63,167 bases of DNA, taken from positions 1-63,167 of the forward strand of contig JAGWVA010000015.1 of NCBI GenBank assembly GCA_028875855.1, in the 5' to 3' direction. Every line of letters begins with the position of its first letter. The first letter of the stretch is position 1. Shown here piece after piece: positions 17,580 through 26,545 of this stretch. The notes beneath the pieces are model-generated. The model was not told the origin of the DNA. It was given only the letters and a program-made list of their open reading frames with translations, and ran no database searches. Made by a program: the position numbers and the translations under genes. The stretch comes from Paracoccaceae bacterium. GTDB lineage: Bacteria > Pseudomonadota > Alphaproteobacteria > Rhodobacterales > Rhodobacteraceae.

Positions 17580-19178
17580 CTACTCCGCCGCAGCAAGGTT
17601 GAAGGCGGCGGCCAGCAGTTCGCGCGTGTAATCCGACTTCGGCGCGGCGAAGATCTCTTCGCCGGTGCCGATCTCGACGATCTCGCCCTGCCGCATGACC
17701 GCGACCCGATGGGCCAGCGCCCGGACCACGCGCAGATCGTGGCTGATGAACAGATAGGCCAGCCCCCATTTGCGCTGCAAATCGCGCAAAAGCTCCACGA
17801 TCTGGACCTGCACCGTCATGTCCAGCGCGCTGGTCGGCTCATCCAGCACGACGAATTTCGGGCGCAGGATCATCGCGCGGGCAATCGCGATCCGCTGCCG
17901 CTGCCCGCCTGAGAATTCGTGCGGATAGCGCCCCATCGTCGCGGGATCGAGGCCGACCTCTTCCATGATCCGGGCAACCTCGGCCTGGGCGTCCTGCCCC
18001 CGGGTGCCATGCACGCCCAGCCCCTCGGCGATGATCTCGCGCACCGTCATGCGGGGCGACAGCGAACCGAACGGGTCCTGAAACACGATCTGCATGTCGC
18101 GGCGGTGGGGACGCATCTGGCGGAAGCTCAGCCCCTGCACATCGCGCCCGAGAAAGGCGATGGTGCCTTCGGACGAGATCAGCCGCAGGATCGCCAGCGC
18201 CAGCGTCGTCTTGCCCGATCCGCTTTCCCCGACGATACCCAGCGTCTCGCCCGCGCGCAGGCTCAGGTTGGCAGAGGTCACGGCCTTCACATGGCCCACC
18301 GTCTTGCGCAGAAAGCCGCGCTGGATCGGGAACCAGACCTTCAGCGCCTCGGTCTTGAGCACCTCGGGCGCGGAGGCCTCCAACGGCTCGGGCCGCCCCT
18401 TCGGCTCGGCCGCCAGCAGCTTTTGCGTGTAGGGATGCCGGGGGTCGGCAAAGATCGCATCGGTCGCGCCCTGCTCGACGATATGGCCGCCCTGCATGAC
18501 GCAGACCCGGTCCGCGATGCGGCGCACGATCGACAGGTCGTGGGTGATGAACAGAAGGCTCATCCCCTCGCTGCGTTTCAACTCTGCCAGCAGATCGAGG
18601 ATCTGGGCCTGGATCGTCACGTCCAGCGCGGTGGTCGGTTCGTCCGCGATCAGAAGCTTCGGCCCGTTGGCCAGCGCCATCGCGATCATCACCCGCTGGC
18701 GCTGCCCGCCCGAGAGCTGGTGCGGATAGGCCGACAGGCGCGACTCGGCATCGCGGATGCCGACCTTCTCCAGAAGCTCGATCACCCGCGCCCGCGCCTT
18801 CGGCCCGACAAGACCCTGATGCAGGGCAAGGCTTTCGCCGATCTGCCGTTCCAGCGTGTGCAGCGGGTTCAGGCTGGTCATCGGCTCCTGGAAGATGAAG
18901 CTGATCTCGTTCCCGCGCAGCCGCCGCAGCCGGTCGGGGCTGGCCCCCGCCAGATCCTCGCCGGCAAAGCGGATGCTGCCCTCGACCGCCGCGCTGTCTG
19001 GCAGCAGCGACACGGTGGACAGGGCCGTCACCGACTTGCCCGAACCGCTTTCGCCGACCAGCGCCACCGTCTCGCCCGCGGCGACCGAGAAGCTGACGCC
19101 ATGCACGGCCTCGACCTGCTGGCCGTCCTGCCGGAAGGCCACGCGCAGGTCGCGGACATCAAGGATCGGCCCGGTCAT
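17580..19178 (-). CDS. yejF: Oligopeptide ABC transporter, fused dual ATP-binding protein (YejF-like)
   Basis: 532 residues with two complete ABC ATPase domains. Each has a Walker A (GESGSGKS near residue 40, GESGSGKT in the second half), a Q-loop (FQEPMTSLNP, FQDPFGSLSP), a signature (LSGGQRQR, FSGGQRQR) and a Walker B (LLIADEP, FVVLDEP). Each domain ends with an oligopeptide-transporter C-terminal extension. It energises YejBE import of peptides bound by YejA. The ATG overlaps the end of yejE by four bases (19175-19178), which sets the start; the frame stays open well upstream but that part is yejE in another frame. Confidence 0.95.
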   Translation of the reverse strand: MTGPILDVRDLRVAFRQDGQQVEAVHGVSFSVAAGETVALVGESGSGKSVTALSTVSLLPDSAAVEGSIRFAGEDLAGASPDRLRRLRGNEISFIFQEPMTSLNPLHTLERQIGESLALHQGLVGPKARARVIELLEKVGIRDAESRLSAYPHQLSGGQRQRVMIAMALANGPKLLIADEPTTALDVTIQAQILDLLAELKRSEGMSLLFITHDLSIVRRIADRVCVMQGGHIVEQGATDAIFADPRHPYTQKLLAAEPKGRPEPLEASAPEVLKTEALKVWFPIQRGFLRKTVGHVKAVTSANLSLRAGETLGIVGESGSGKTTLALAILRLISSEGTIAFLGRDVQGLSFRQMRPHRRDMQIVFQDPFGSLSPRMTVREIIAEGLGVHGTRGQDAQAEVARIMEEVGLDPATMGRYPHEFSGGQRQRIAIARAMILRPKFVVLDEPTSALDMTVQVQIVELLRDLQRKWGLAYLFISHDLRVVRALAHRVAVMRQGEIVEIGTGEEIFAAPKSDYTRELLAAAFNLAAAE

Positions 19179-20281
19179 CGGAAGGTCTTTCTCGGGTCGA
19201 AGGCGTCGCGGACCCCTTCGAAGATGAACACCAGCAGCGACAGCATCAGCGCGAAGGTGAAGAAGGCGGTGAACCCCAGCCACGGCGCCTGAAGGTTCTG
19301 CTTGGCCTCCAGCGTCAGCTCGCCCAGCGAGGGGGCGGAGGCGGGCAGCCCGAAGCCAAGGAAGTCCAGCGCCGCAAGGCCGGATATCGTGCCGGTCACG
19401 ATGAAGGGCAGGAAGGTCAGCGTGGCCACCATCGCGTTGGGCAGCACATGGCGGAACATGATGACCCCGTTCGACACGCCAAGCGTACGGGCGGCGCGGA
19501 CATATTCGAAGTTCCGCGCCCGGAGGAATTCCGCTCGCACGACATGGACGAGGTGGGTCCAGCTGAACAGCACCATGAGCCCCGCCAGCAGCCAGAAGTT
19601 CATCTTGAACACCGCCGCCACGATGATGATGACGTAAAGGCTGGGCGTCGATCCCCAGATCTCGATCACGCGCTGGAAGATCAGGTCGATCCAGCCGCCG
19701 AAATAGCCCTGCACCGCCCCCGCCGCGATCCCGATGGCGGATGCCGCGGCCGACACGATCAGCGCAAAGCCCACCGACATGCGGAAGCCGTAGATGACGC
19801 GGGCCAGCACGTCGCGCGCGGTGTCGTCGGTGCCCAGCCAGTGCCTTGCGTCCGGGGCCGAAGGCGCGGTGCCCTGAATGTCGTTCACCGTGTTGTAGGA
19901 ATAGGGAATGAGCGGCCAGAGGATCCAGCCCTTCTGGATCGGCTTGCCGTCGATCCTGCCCGTGGCCGCCTCCTGCCGCGTCTTTGCGGGCGCGTCGAAA
20001 CAGGCGTCGGCCCCGCCCGAGACGATCAGGCATTGCACCACCGGATCGCGATAGACCGCCTCGGTCGCGAAATCGCCGCCGAAGTCCTTTTCGGAATAGA
20101 ACTGGAAGACGGGGCTGCGCAGGTGGCCCTTGTACATGACCAGGAGCGGATGGTCGTTCGCGATCAGCTCGGCGCAGAGCGACAGGCCGAACAGCACGGC
20201 GAAGATCCACAGCGACCAGAAGGCCCGCCGGTTCGCGCGGAAGTTCCGCCAGCGGCGGCGGTTCAGCTCGGACAGGGCCAT
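19175..20281 (-). CDS. yejE: Oligopeptide ABC transporter permease YejE
   Basis: 368 residues. An N-terminal cytoplasmic segment ([21 protein letters not shown]) precedes the first transmembrane helix, then a long periplasmic part (about 45-145, with GWILWPLIPYSYNT and HWLGTDDTARDVLARVIYG) and five further helices of the BPD_transp_1 fold. The EAA loop is recognisable around FEYVRAARTLGVSNGVIMF. The start codon overlaps the yejB stop and the end overlaps yejF. Confidence 0.95.
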   Translation of the reverse strand: MALSELNRRRWRNFRANRRAFWSLWIFAVLFGLSLCAELIANDHPLLVMYKGHLRSPVFQFYSEKDFGGDFATEAVYRDPVVQCLIVSGGADACFDAPAKTRQEAATGRIDGKPIQKGWILWPLIPYSYNTVNDIQGTAPSAPDARHWLGTDDTARDVLARVIYGFRMSVGFALIVSAAASAIGIAAGAVQGYFGGWIDLIFQRVIEIWGSTPSLYVIIIVAAVFKMNFWLLAGLMVLFSWTHLVHVVRAEFLRARNFEYVRAARTLGVSNGVIMFRHVLPNAMVATLTFLPFIVTGTISGLAALDFLGFGLPASAPSLGELTLEAKQNLQAPWLGFTAFFTFALMLSLLVFIFEGVRDAFDPRKTFR

Positions 20282-21372
20282 CACGTCTCCCGCGTCTCGA
20301 AATCGATGCGCGGATCGACCCAGACATACATCAGGTCGGAGATCAGCCCCATCACCAGCCCGATCAGGCTGAAGACGAACAGCGTGCCGAAGATCACCGG
20401 GTAATCGCGATCCACCGCCGCCTGAAAGCCCAGCCGCCCCAGACCATCCAGCGAGAAGATCGTCTCGATGATGATCGACCCGCCGAAGAACATGTTGACG
20501 AAGACCGTGGGAAAGCCCGCGATCACGATCAGCATCGCGTTGCGGAAGACATGGCCGTAAAGCACCCGGCGTTCCGTCAGGCCCTTGGCGCGGGCGGTCA
20601 TCACGTAGTGCTTCTTGATCTCGTCCAGAAAGCTGTTCTTGGTCAGCAGCGTCAGCGTGGCAAAGCCCGCGATGGTCGAGGCCAGCACCGGCAGCGTGAT
20701 GTGCCACAGGTAATCGAGCACCTTTCCCGGCACGCTGAGCTGCGCCCAGTTGTCCGAGGTCAGCCCCCTGAGCGGAAAGATCTGCCAGTAGGACCCGCCC
20801 GCGAACAGCACCAGGAGAAGGATCGCGAACAGGAAGCCGGGAATCGCATAACCCACGATGATCGCCCCCGAGGTCCAGGTGTCGAACCGGCTGCCGTCCT
20901 TCACCGCCTTGCGGATGCCCAGCGGGATCGAGATCAGGTAGGCGATCAGCGTTGACCAAAGCCCCAGCGAGACCGAGACCGGCAATCGCTCCTCGACCAG
21001 CTTCACCACGGATTTCGACTGGAAGTAGCTCTGCCCGAAGTCGAAGTGGAGGTAGTTCCACATCATCTCGACGAAGCGCTGCGCAGGCGGCTTGTCAAAG
21101 CCGAACTGCTTGTTCAGGCTCGCGATGAAATCGGGCGGCAGGCCGCGGGCGCCAAGGTATTTGCCGCCCACATCCGCCTGCGCGCCGGCCTGCGCGCCCG
21201 TGTCGCCACCGCCCGCGATGTTCTGGAAGGCGTCGCCCTGCCCCTGCAGCCGCGCGATGATCTGTTCGACCGGCCCGCCGGGCACGAACTGCGTGAGCGT
21301 GAAATTGATCAGCATGATGCCGATCAGGGTGGGCACCATCAGCAGGACCCGCCGCAGGATATAGGCCCCCAT
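20281..21372 (-). CDS. yejB: Oligopeptide ABC transporter permease YejB
   Basis: 363 residues, a DppB-like permease. The N-terminus [20 protein letters not shown] forms the first helix, followed by [10 protein letters not shown], a Gly/Ala/Gln-rich periplasmic stretch (about residues 42-70) and five more helices. The EAA-loop region is [19 protein letters not shown]. It lies six bases after yejA and overlaps yejE by one base, so all four genes form one operon in the order A-B-E-F. Confidence 0.95.
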   Translation of the reverse strand: MGAYILRRVLLMVPTLIGIMLINFTLTQFVPGGPVEQIIARLQGQGDAFQNIAGGGDTGAQAGAQADVGGKYLGARGLPPDFIASLNKQFGFDKPPAQRFVEMMWNYLHFDFGQSYFQSKSVVKLVEERLPVSVSLGLWSTLIAYLISIPLGIRKAVKDGSRFDTWTSGAIIVGYAIPGFLFAILLLVLFAGGSYWQIFPLRGLTSDNWAQLSVPGKVLDYLWHITLPVLASTIAGFATLTLLTKNSFLDEIKKHYVMTARAKGLTERRVLYGHVFRNAMLIVIAGFPTVFVNMFFGGSIIIETIFSLDGLGRLGFQAAVDRDYPVIFGTLFVFSLIGLVMGLISDLMYVWVDPRIDFETRET

Positions 21373-21378
21373 GCGGCC

Positions 21379-23265
21379 CTACCTCAGCACGCCGGCGGCC
21401 TTCAGCGCCGCGGCCTTCTTCGCGTCATACCACCAGAAATCAAGCTCTCCCAGCTGGTAGGGCGGCAGCGTCTTTGGGTGGTCGAAGATGTTGAAATAGG
21501 CCACGGTGTGCACCGGCTTGTACCACTGGGGAATCCAGAAATACTCGGCCCGCAGCACCCGGTCCAGCGCATGGACGGCGGTCTTCAGCCCGGTCGGGTC
21601 GCGCGCGGCCAGCACATCGCCGATCAGCGCATCGACGGCCGGGCTTTTCAGCCCCATCGCGTTGAAGATCGACTGATCCGCGCCCTCCGAGCCGAAATAC
21701 TGGTAAAGCCCCCCATCGGGGACAAAGCTCATCGGGAACTGCGCGGTGACGATGTCGAAATCGTGCTTGCGCGTCCGGTCGGTGGCTTGCGCATTGTCCA
21801 CCCGCGTCATGTAGGCATCGACGCCAAGCGCCTTGAGGTTCTGCACGAAGGGCATGATCACACGGTCGAAGGTCTGGCTGTCGTTCATGAACTCGACGCG
21901 CAGCACCTCCCCCTTGGCGTTGCGGCGCTTGCCGTCCGGACCGACCTTCCAGCCCGCGGCATCAAGCAATTCGGACGCCTTGCGCAGATTGCCGCGATCC
22001 AGCTGTCGCGCGCCCGAGGTGGGCGGCTCCACCGCAGGGTCGGTCAGCACGCCGGGCGGCAGGTCCTTGGCGAGCGGCGTCAGCAGCGCCAGCTCGGCCG
22101 CCGAGGGCTTGCCGGTGGCAGCGAGGTCGCTGTTGGCCCAGAACGAATTCACCCGCTTGTAGATGCCGTAGAACAGCTTTGCGTTCGACCATTCGAAGTT
22201 GAACATCAGCCCGATGGCCTGTCGCACGCGGATGTCCTGAAACTGCGGGCGCCGCAGGTTCATCACGAAGCTCTGCCCGGTGGCCAGCGAACCATCGGGG
22301 ATCTCGGCCTTGATGACATCGCCCTTCTTGACCGCAGGGAAGTCGTAGCCGGTCGCCCAGATCAGCGACGCGGCCTCGTCCCGGAAGGTGTAGTTCCCCG
22401 CCTTGAAGCCTTCGAAGGCCGAGTTGTAATCGGCGTAATACTCGATCCGGATGCGGTCGAAGTTGTTGCGACCGATGTTGATCGGCAGGTTACGGCCCCA
22501 ATAATTCGGGTCGCGGCGATAGACGATGGTCTGGCCAACCTTCATGCTGTCCAGCACATAGGGGCCCGACCCCACCAGCGGCTTGACGCTGGTCGCCGCG
22601 AAGTCGCGGTTGTTCCTGATGTAATCGGCCTTCGAGAAGATCGGCAGCCCGCCAACCGTCGCGGGAAGGTCGCGGGTCGGCTGGCCGGGCTTGAAGGTGA
22701 ATTTCACCGTCTCCGGCCCCAGCACCTCGACGCCCTGCACCTGCCGCGCCAGCAGCAGGCGGAAGCTCGGCAATCCCTTCTCGGCCAGAAGCTTGTAGGA
22801 GAAGGCCACGTCCTCCGCCCGAAGCGGCGTGCCGTCCGAGAAATGCGCCTCGGGCCGCAGGGTGAACGTGACCCAGGACCGGTCCTTGGGATAGGTGATC
22901 GTCTTGCAGACAAGGCAATACTGCGCCGAGGGTTCATCCGCGACGCCGGTCAGTAGGCTTTCGTAGAACATCGAGGACAGGGCACCGGCGCGCCCCTCCT
23001 GCGCATAGGGGTTCATGCTGTCGAACCCGCCAAAGGCCCACTCCGAGATCTCGCCTCCCTTGGGCGCATCGGGGTTGACGTAGTCGAGATGCTTGAAGTC
23101 GGCGGGGTATTTCAGCGTGCCGAAGGGCGAGATGCCCCAGGAGGTGACGACATCGCCCCCGGTCTGCGCCGCGACCGGCCCCGCGCAAAGCCCCAGAACG
23201 ACGGCCCCGGCCGCGATGAGGCGCGGCAGCAGGGTCGGCAACAGGCGGGGGAGCGTCTCGGGCAT
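21379..23265 (-). CDS. yejA: Oligopeptide ABC transporter substrate-binding protein YejA
   Basis: 628-residue periplasmic SBP_bac_5 (cluster C) protein. The signal peptide ends near PVAAQ (residue about 34). Family segments include NPDAPKGGEISEWAFGGFDSMNPY, read here in parts, DGTPLRAEDVAFSYKLL, VGSGPYVLDSM, YYADYNSAFEGFKAGNYTF and RQAIGLMFNFEWSN. YejABEF systems import oligopeptides, including formylated peptide antibiotics such as microcin C in enterobacteria. A TTGAAC-N17-GTAGCT promoter lies upstream at 23321-23349. Confidence 0.94.
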   Translation of the reverse strand: MPETLPRLLPTLLPRLIAAGAVVLGLCAGPVAAQTGGDVVTSWGISPFGTLKYPADFKHLDYVNPDAPKGGEISEWAFGGFDSMNPYAQEGRAGALSSMFYESLLTGVADEPSAQYCLVCKTITYPKDRSWVTFTLRPEAHFSDGTPLRAEDVAFSYKLLAEKGLPSFRLLLARQVQGVEVLGPETVKFTFKPGQPTRDLPATVGGLPIFSKADYIRNNRDFAATSVKPLVGSGPYVLDSMKVGQTIVYRRDPNYWGRNLPINIGRNNFDRIRIEYYADYNSAFEGFKAGNYTFRDEAASLIWATGYDFPAVKKGDVIKAEIPDGSLATGQSFVMNLRRPQFQDIRVRQAIGLMFNFEWSNAKLFYGIYKRVNSFWANSDLAATGKPSAAELALLTPLAKDLPPGVLTDPAVEPPTSGARQLDRGNLRKASELLDAAGWKVGPDGKRRNAKGEVLRVEFMNDSQTFDRVIMPFVQNLKALGVDAYMTRVDNAQATDRTRKHDFDIVTAQFPMSFVPDGGLYQYFGSEGADQSIFNAMGLKSPAVDALIGDVLAARDPTGLKTAVHALDRVLRAEYFWIPQWYKPVHTVAYFNIFDHPKTLPPYQLGELDFWWYDAKKAAALKAAGVLR

Positions 23266-23320
23266 CGTCCGGTCTTCCGTCCATGGCGGTGCGATCGCGC
23301 CGGCCGGCGCGTCCCGCCCA

Positions 23321-23349
23321 AGCTACGGCCCCGCGGCCCCGGAGTTCAA
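23321..23349 (-). promoter_or_regulatory. Candidate sigma70 promoter of yejABEF
   Basis: On the minus strand TTGAAC at 23344-23349, a 17-base spacer, and GTAGCT at 23321-23326. It is about 56 bases upstream of the yejA start codon. Confidence 0.45.
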
Positions 23350-23374
23350 GTTGACTTTGCGTGAAAGCCCCGCG

Positions 23375-23406
23375 CCAAAGCAAAAGGCCGCCCGATGGGG
23401 CGGCCT
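23375..23406 (-). terminator. Rho-independent terminator of the cytochrome c gene
   Basis: A perfect 9-bp stem (23385-23406: AGGCCGCCC, 4-base loop, GGGCGGCCT) 21 bases past the stop. On the minus strand it is followed by TTTTGCTTT. Confidence 0.9.
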
Positions 23407-23427
23407 CTCTGGCAGTCGCGGACTGCC

Positions 23428-23940
23428 TTACTTCAGCGTTTCGAGATAGGCGACCACGTCGGCGCGTTCGTTCACGCTCGTCAGACCGGCAAAGCCCATC
23501 TTGGTGCCCGGCGCGTAGGTCTTGGGGCTGGTGAGCCATTCGTTCAGGCGATCCGGCGTCCAGTCGCCGCCCAGCTTCTTCAGCGCGTCCGAGTAGCTGA
23601 ACCCGTCAACCGAAGCCACCTTGCGGCCCACGACGCCGTTCAGGTGCGGACCGACCGCGTTCTTGCCATCGACACGGTGACAGGCCGCGCATTTGCGGAA
23701 GACGGCTTCCCCCTTCTTCACATCAGCCGAGGCAAGCACCGTCTTGAAATCGGGCTCTGCCGCCTTCGTGTCCTTTTTCGCCGCGCTGGCCGTGTCGGCG
23801 ACGGCGATGGAATAGGCCGGCTTCCCCGCGGTGTCGTGCGACTGGTAGATGGCACCGGCAACCCAGTTACCGAGCAAGAACACAAGAAGAGCGCCGCAGA
23901 AGCCACCTACAATCTTCGTGAAGGTCATCGTGTCGAACAT
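23428..23940 (-). CDS. Membrane-anchored class I cytochrome c (cy/c552 type)
   Basis: 170 residues. An uncleaved N-terminal helix (IVGGFCGALLVFLLGNWVAGAI) anchors the protein, an Ala/Lys-rich linker (about 45-65) follows, then a mitochondrial-type cytochrome c domain with CAACH at 84-88 and the Met ligand at about 148 (APGTKMGFAGL). In Rhodobacter and Paracoccus such proteins carry electrons from the bc1 complex to terminal oxidases without a soluble carrier. Met5 is an alternative start. The promoter is TTGAAA-N17-GTAGAT (23973-24001). It is divergent from pheA. Confidence 0.92.
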   Translation of the reverse strand: MFDTMTFTKIVGGFCGALLVFLLGNWVAGAIYQSHDTAGKPAYSIAVADTASAAKKDTKAAEPDFKTVLASADVKKGEAVFRKCAACHRVDGKNAVGPHLNGVVGRKVASVDGFSYSDALKKLGGDWTPDRLNEWLTSPKTYAPGTKMGFAGLTSVNERADVVAYLETLK

Positions 23941-23972
23941 GTCGCGTCCTGTCTGAAGCGGAGTTTCGGGCT

Positions 23973-24001
23973 ATCTACAAGCTTCACCTTGTCGTTTTCA
24001 A
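23973..24001 (-). promoter_or_regulatory. Candidate sigma70 promoter of the membrane cytochrome c gene
   Basis: On the minus strand TTGAAA (23996-24001), exactly 17 bases, then GTAGAT (23973-23978). It lies 33 bases upstream of the start codon. Confidence 0.55.
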
Positions 24002-24059
24002 GGTTTACTTACCGCGACCAATCGCCCTGTGTGGCGCTTTTTCGATTGAGGATTACCAA

Positions 24060-24893
24060 ATGCCTTCTCGCATCGCATTTCAGGGTGAGCCCGGGGCCTA
24101 TTCGCATCAGGCCTGCCGCGAGGCCTGCCCCGACCACGAACCCCTCCCCTGCCCGACCTTCGAAGAGGCGGTGGAGGCCGTGCGGCGGGGCGATGCAGAG
24201 CTTGGGATGATCGCGGTGGAGAATTCCACGTCGGGCCGCGTCGCGGATGTCCACCACCTGCTGCCCGAATCCGGCCTGCACATCGTGGGCGAGGCCTTCG
24301 TGCGCGTGCACATCAACCTGCTGGGGGTTCCGGGGGCGAAGGTGGAAGACGTCCGCGAAGCCCACGGGCATGTGGTGATCCTTCCCCAATGCGCGGGCTT
24401 CCTGCGCAAGCACGGGATTCGCGGGCGCATCAGTTCGGACAACGCCCGCGCCGCGCGCGAGACCGCCGAGGCGGGCGACCGCAGCCGGGCGGCGCTGGCC
24501 TCCGAGCTTGCCGCCGAGATCTACGGGCTGAACGTGCTCGCCCGTCACATCGAGGACCAGCAGAACAACACGACCCGTTTCCTCATCATGGCGCGCGAGC
24601 CCGACTACAAGCGGCGCGGCACGGCCGGCATGATGACCAGCTTCGTCTTCCGGGTGCGCAACATTCCCGCCGCGCTTTACAAGGCGCTCGGCGGTTTCGC
24701 CACCAATGGCGTGAACATGACGAAGCTGGAAAGCTACATGGTCGGCGGCTCGTTCACCGCGACGCAGTTCTACGCGGACATCGAGGGGCACCCGGACGAC
24801 CACAACGTCCGGCTGGCGTTCGAAGAGCTGGACTACTTCACCTCGTCGATGAAGGTGCTTGGGGTCTATCCGGCGGACCCGCGGCGCAGGTAG
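24060..24893 (+). CDS. pheA: Prephenate dehydratase
   Basis: 277 residues. Converts prephenate to phenylpyruvate in phenylalanine synthesis. The start matches the family (MPSRIAFQGEPGAYSHQAC). The catalytic domain ends with the Thr-Arg-Phe motif NNTTRFLIMA, and a C-terminal regulatory ACT domain follows (FVFRVRNIPAALYKALGGFA, then NMTKLESYMVGG, where most homologues have ESRP). There is no chorismate mutase domain, so this is the monofunctional form. Phe feedback through the ACT domain is likely from the family. Confidence 0.95.
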   Translation: MPSRIAFQGEPGAYSHQACREACPDHEPLPCPTFEEAVEAVRRGDAELGMIAVENSTSGRVADVHHLLPESGLHIVGEAFVRVHINLLGVPGAKVEDVREAHGHVVILPQCAGFLRKHGIRGRISSDNARAARETAEAGDRSRAALASELAAEIYGLNVLARHIEDQQNNTTRFLIMAREPDYKRRGTAGMMTSFVFRVRNIPAALYKALGGFATNGVNMTKLESYMVGGSFTATQFYADIEGHPDDHNVRLAFEELDYFTSSMKVLGVYPADPRRR

Positions 24894-24923
24894 CCGGGCG
24901 CACCGACCCCGACCGGGGGCGCC

Positions 24924-25397
24924 TCAGGCGCCGCCGGCCTTGCGGAAACGCGCCTCGATCTCGCCCATGACCGTTTCGACGCGGGAATGGAACCGGCCTT
25001 CGGTCCTTTGCTTGGCAAGCTTCATGCCCTGAACCAGCACCCGCGCCGTCATGTTGGCAGGCTTCAGCTTCAGCTTGAAGATCGCGCGGGTCTGCGCCTT
25101 GGCCAGTTCGACAAGTTCGATGACCAGCTCGCCGGTGACCGAATTCGCCTCGCCTTCCATGGCGATCTTCTGCGGACGCTGCATGTCCTGAAGCGCCAGC
25201 TTCAGCTCTCGCGGCTTGCCGCGGTAGTCGAACCGCGCGTGCCACTGCATCCCCTTGCCCACGCCGCCCATCCTGTCGGTGCGCTGAACCTCTGCCCCGC
25301 GCCGCAGGGCGGCTTTCTCGAAGGCGGCAAAGTCGGTCAGTTGATCGAAAACGTAGCCGATCGGCGCCTCGATATCTGATCGTGTCGTTAGATCCAT
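24924..25397 (-). CDS. SRPBCC-family protein
   Basis: 157 residues of the START/polyketide-cyclase-like (SRPBCC) fold. It opens with the family-typical TTRSDIEAPIGYVFDQLTDFAAFE, has a hydrophobic-ligand beta-sheet core, and ends in a long helix (HSRVETVMGEIEARFRKAGG). No catalytic residue can be named; members bind lipids or aromatic ligands. The ATG at 25397 follows AAGAAAAGAGC, a purine-rich ribosome site. It lies 26 bases after nudC on the same strand. Function unknown. Confidence 0.8.
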   Translation of the reverse strand: MDLTTRSDIEAPIGYVFDQLTDFAAFEKAALRRGAEVQRTDRMGGVGKGMQWHARFDYRGKPRELKLALQDMQRPQKIAMEGEANSVTGELVIELVELAKAQTRAIFKLKLKPANMTARVLVQGMKLAKQRTEGRFHSRVETVMGEIEARFRKAGGA

Positions 25398-25423
25398 GGC
25401 CTGCTCTTTTCTTCTTTCCGGCG

Positions 25424-26383
25424 TCAGTCCAACCTGTCCGCAAGCCAGTTGGCAATCAGGAAATGCGCGATCGCGCCACGCCGGGCCGGCCTGATGCGGG
25501 GATGCAACCCCGCCATGACCTGCACCATCTCCTCCCGGGTGACCCAAAGCGCATCCTCGAGTTCGGCGGGATCGACGGCGATGGCCTCCGTCTCCGCCTC
25601 GCCGCGGCAGCCCAGCATGAGCGAGGCCGGAAACGGCCAGGGCTGGCTGGCGAGATAGGACACCGGGCCGACCCTGACCGACGTCTCCTCGGCCACTTCG
25701 CGGCGGACGGCGGCCTCGATCGTCTCGCCGGGTTCGATGAAGCCCGCCAGCAGCGAATACATCCCCTCGGGCCAGCCGTGAGACCTGCCCAGAAGGACGG
25801 AGTTGCCCCGCGTCACCAGCATGATGACCACGGGATCGGTGCGCGGAAAGTGATGCGCGCCGCAGGTCGGGCAGGTGCGCTGCCAGCCCGCCATGGCCAC
25901 GTCGCTGCGCGCGCCGCAGCGGGCGCAGAAGCCGTGATGGGCGTGCCAGCCGAACAGCGCGCGGGCCATGGCGGCAAGCTCTGCCTCGCGCGGGGAAAGT
26001 CCCGCCATCAGGGCGCGCAATTCGGCAAAGCGGCTGCCCTCCGGCAGGTCGGGGTGGATCTGCTCGGTCGGATCGAGGAACGTGCCCGGCAGGGCAGGCT
26101 GATCGGCGGGCGGCTCCCAGTCCGACAGATCGACGGCGAACAGCGCGCCCTGCGCGTCGAGCCCAAGGAAGAGACGCGGCGCCCCGGCGATGGCCTTGTG
26201 GCCGGCGTCCACGTAGCACAGCGCCCGCGCCTCGCCCGCCGCAAGCATCTTGCCGCGCCAGACCGGCAGCACCCGCGTGGCCGGATCGGCCCAAAGCGCA
26301 TCCTGCCGCGTCGCATCGCCCCGCAGCCCCGCCGCCCGGTCCAGAGCCGACCCGCCAAAGGTCACCGTTTCCGCGATCCGCAT
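25424..26383 (-). CDS. nudC: NAD+ diphosphatase / NAD-capped RNA decapping Nudix hydrolase NudC
   Basis: 319 residues, the usual three-part NudC: a degenerate N-terminal domain, a zinc ribbon with two CxxC pairs (FCARCG and CPTCG, around residues 150-175) and a Nudix domain. The Nudix box is GFIEPGETIEAAVRREVAEE read in phase, with metal-binding EExS following. The SQPWPFPAS motif that defines NADH-pyrophosphatase substrate choice is present. It cleaves NAD(H) to NMN(H) and AMP and removes NAD caps from RNA in the homologues studied. Confidence 0.94.
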   Translation of the reverse strand: MRIAETVTFGGSALDRAAGLRGDATRQDALWADPATRVLPVWRGKMLAAGEARALCYVDAGHKAIAGAPRLFLGLDAQGALFAVDLSDWEPPADQPALPGTFLDPTEQIHPDLPEGSRFAELRALMAGLSPREAELAAMARALFGWHAHHGFCARCGARSDVAMAGWQRTCPTCGAHHFPRTDPVVIMLVTRGNSVLLGRSHGWPEGMYSLLAGFIEPGETIEAAVRREVAEETSVRVGPVSYLASQPWPFPASLMLGCRGEAETEAIAVDPAELEDALWVTREEMVQVMAGLHPRIRPARRGAIAHFLIANWLADRLD

Positions 26384-26545
26384 CCCACCCTCCTGTTCCG
26401 CCGCGCCTTCCTGCCACGTGCGGCGGCCAGAGCAAAGGGCAAGGCACTTGCCGTCGCGTCAAAACCGCCCGCAGGGTCACGGGAACTTGACCTCGCGCGG
26501 CCAAACCGCACATTGGGGGGGCCAACCCACAGGTGAGGATCGGAC

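Noticed and set aside
23351-23364. TTGACTTTGCGTGA upstream of yejA as a sixth FNR box
   Set aside because: The second half-site is GTGA instead of TCAA, so the palindrome is broken. The yejA promoter elements lie elsewhere.
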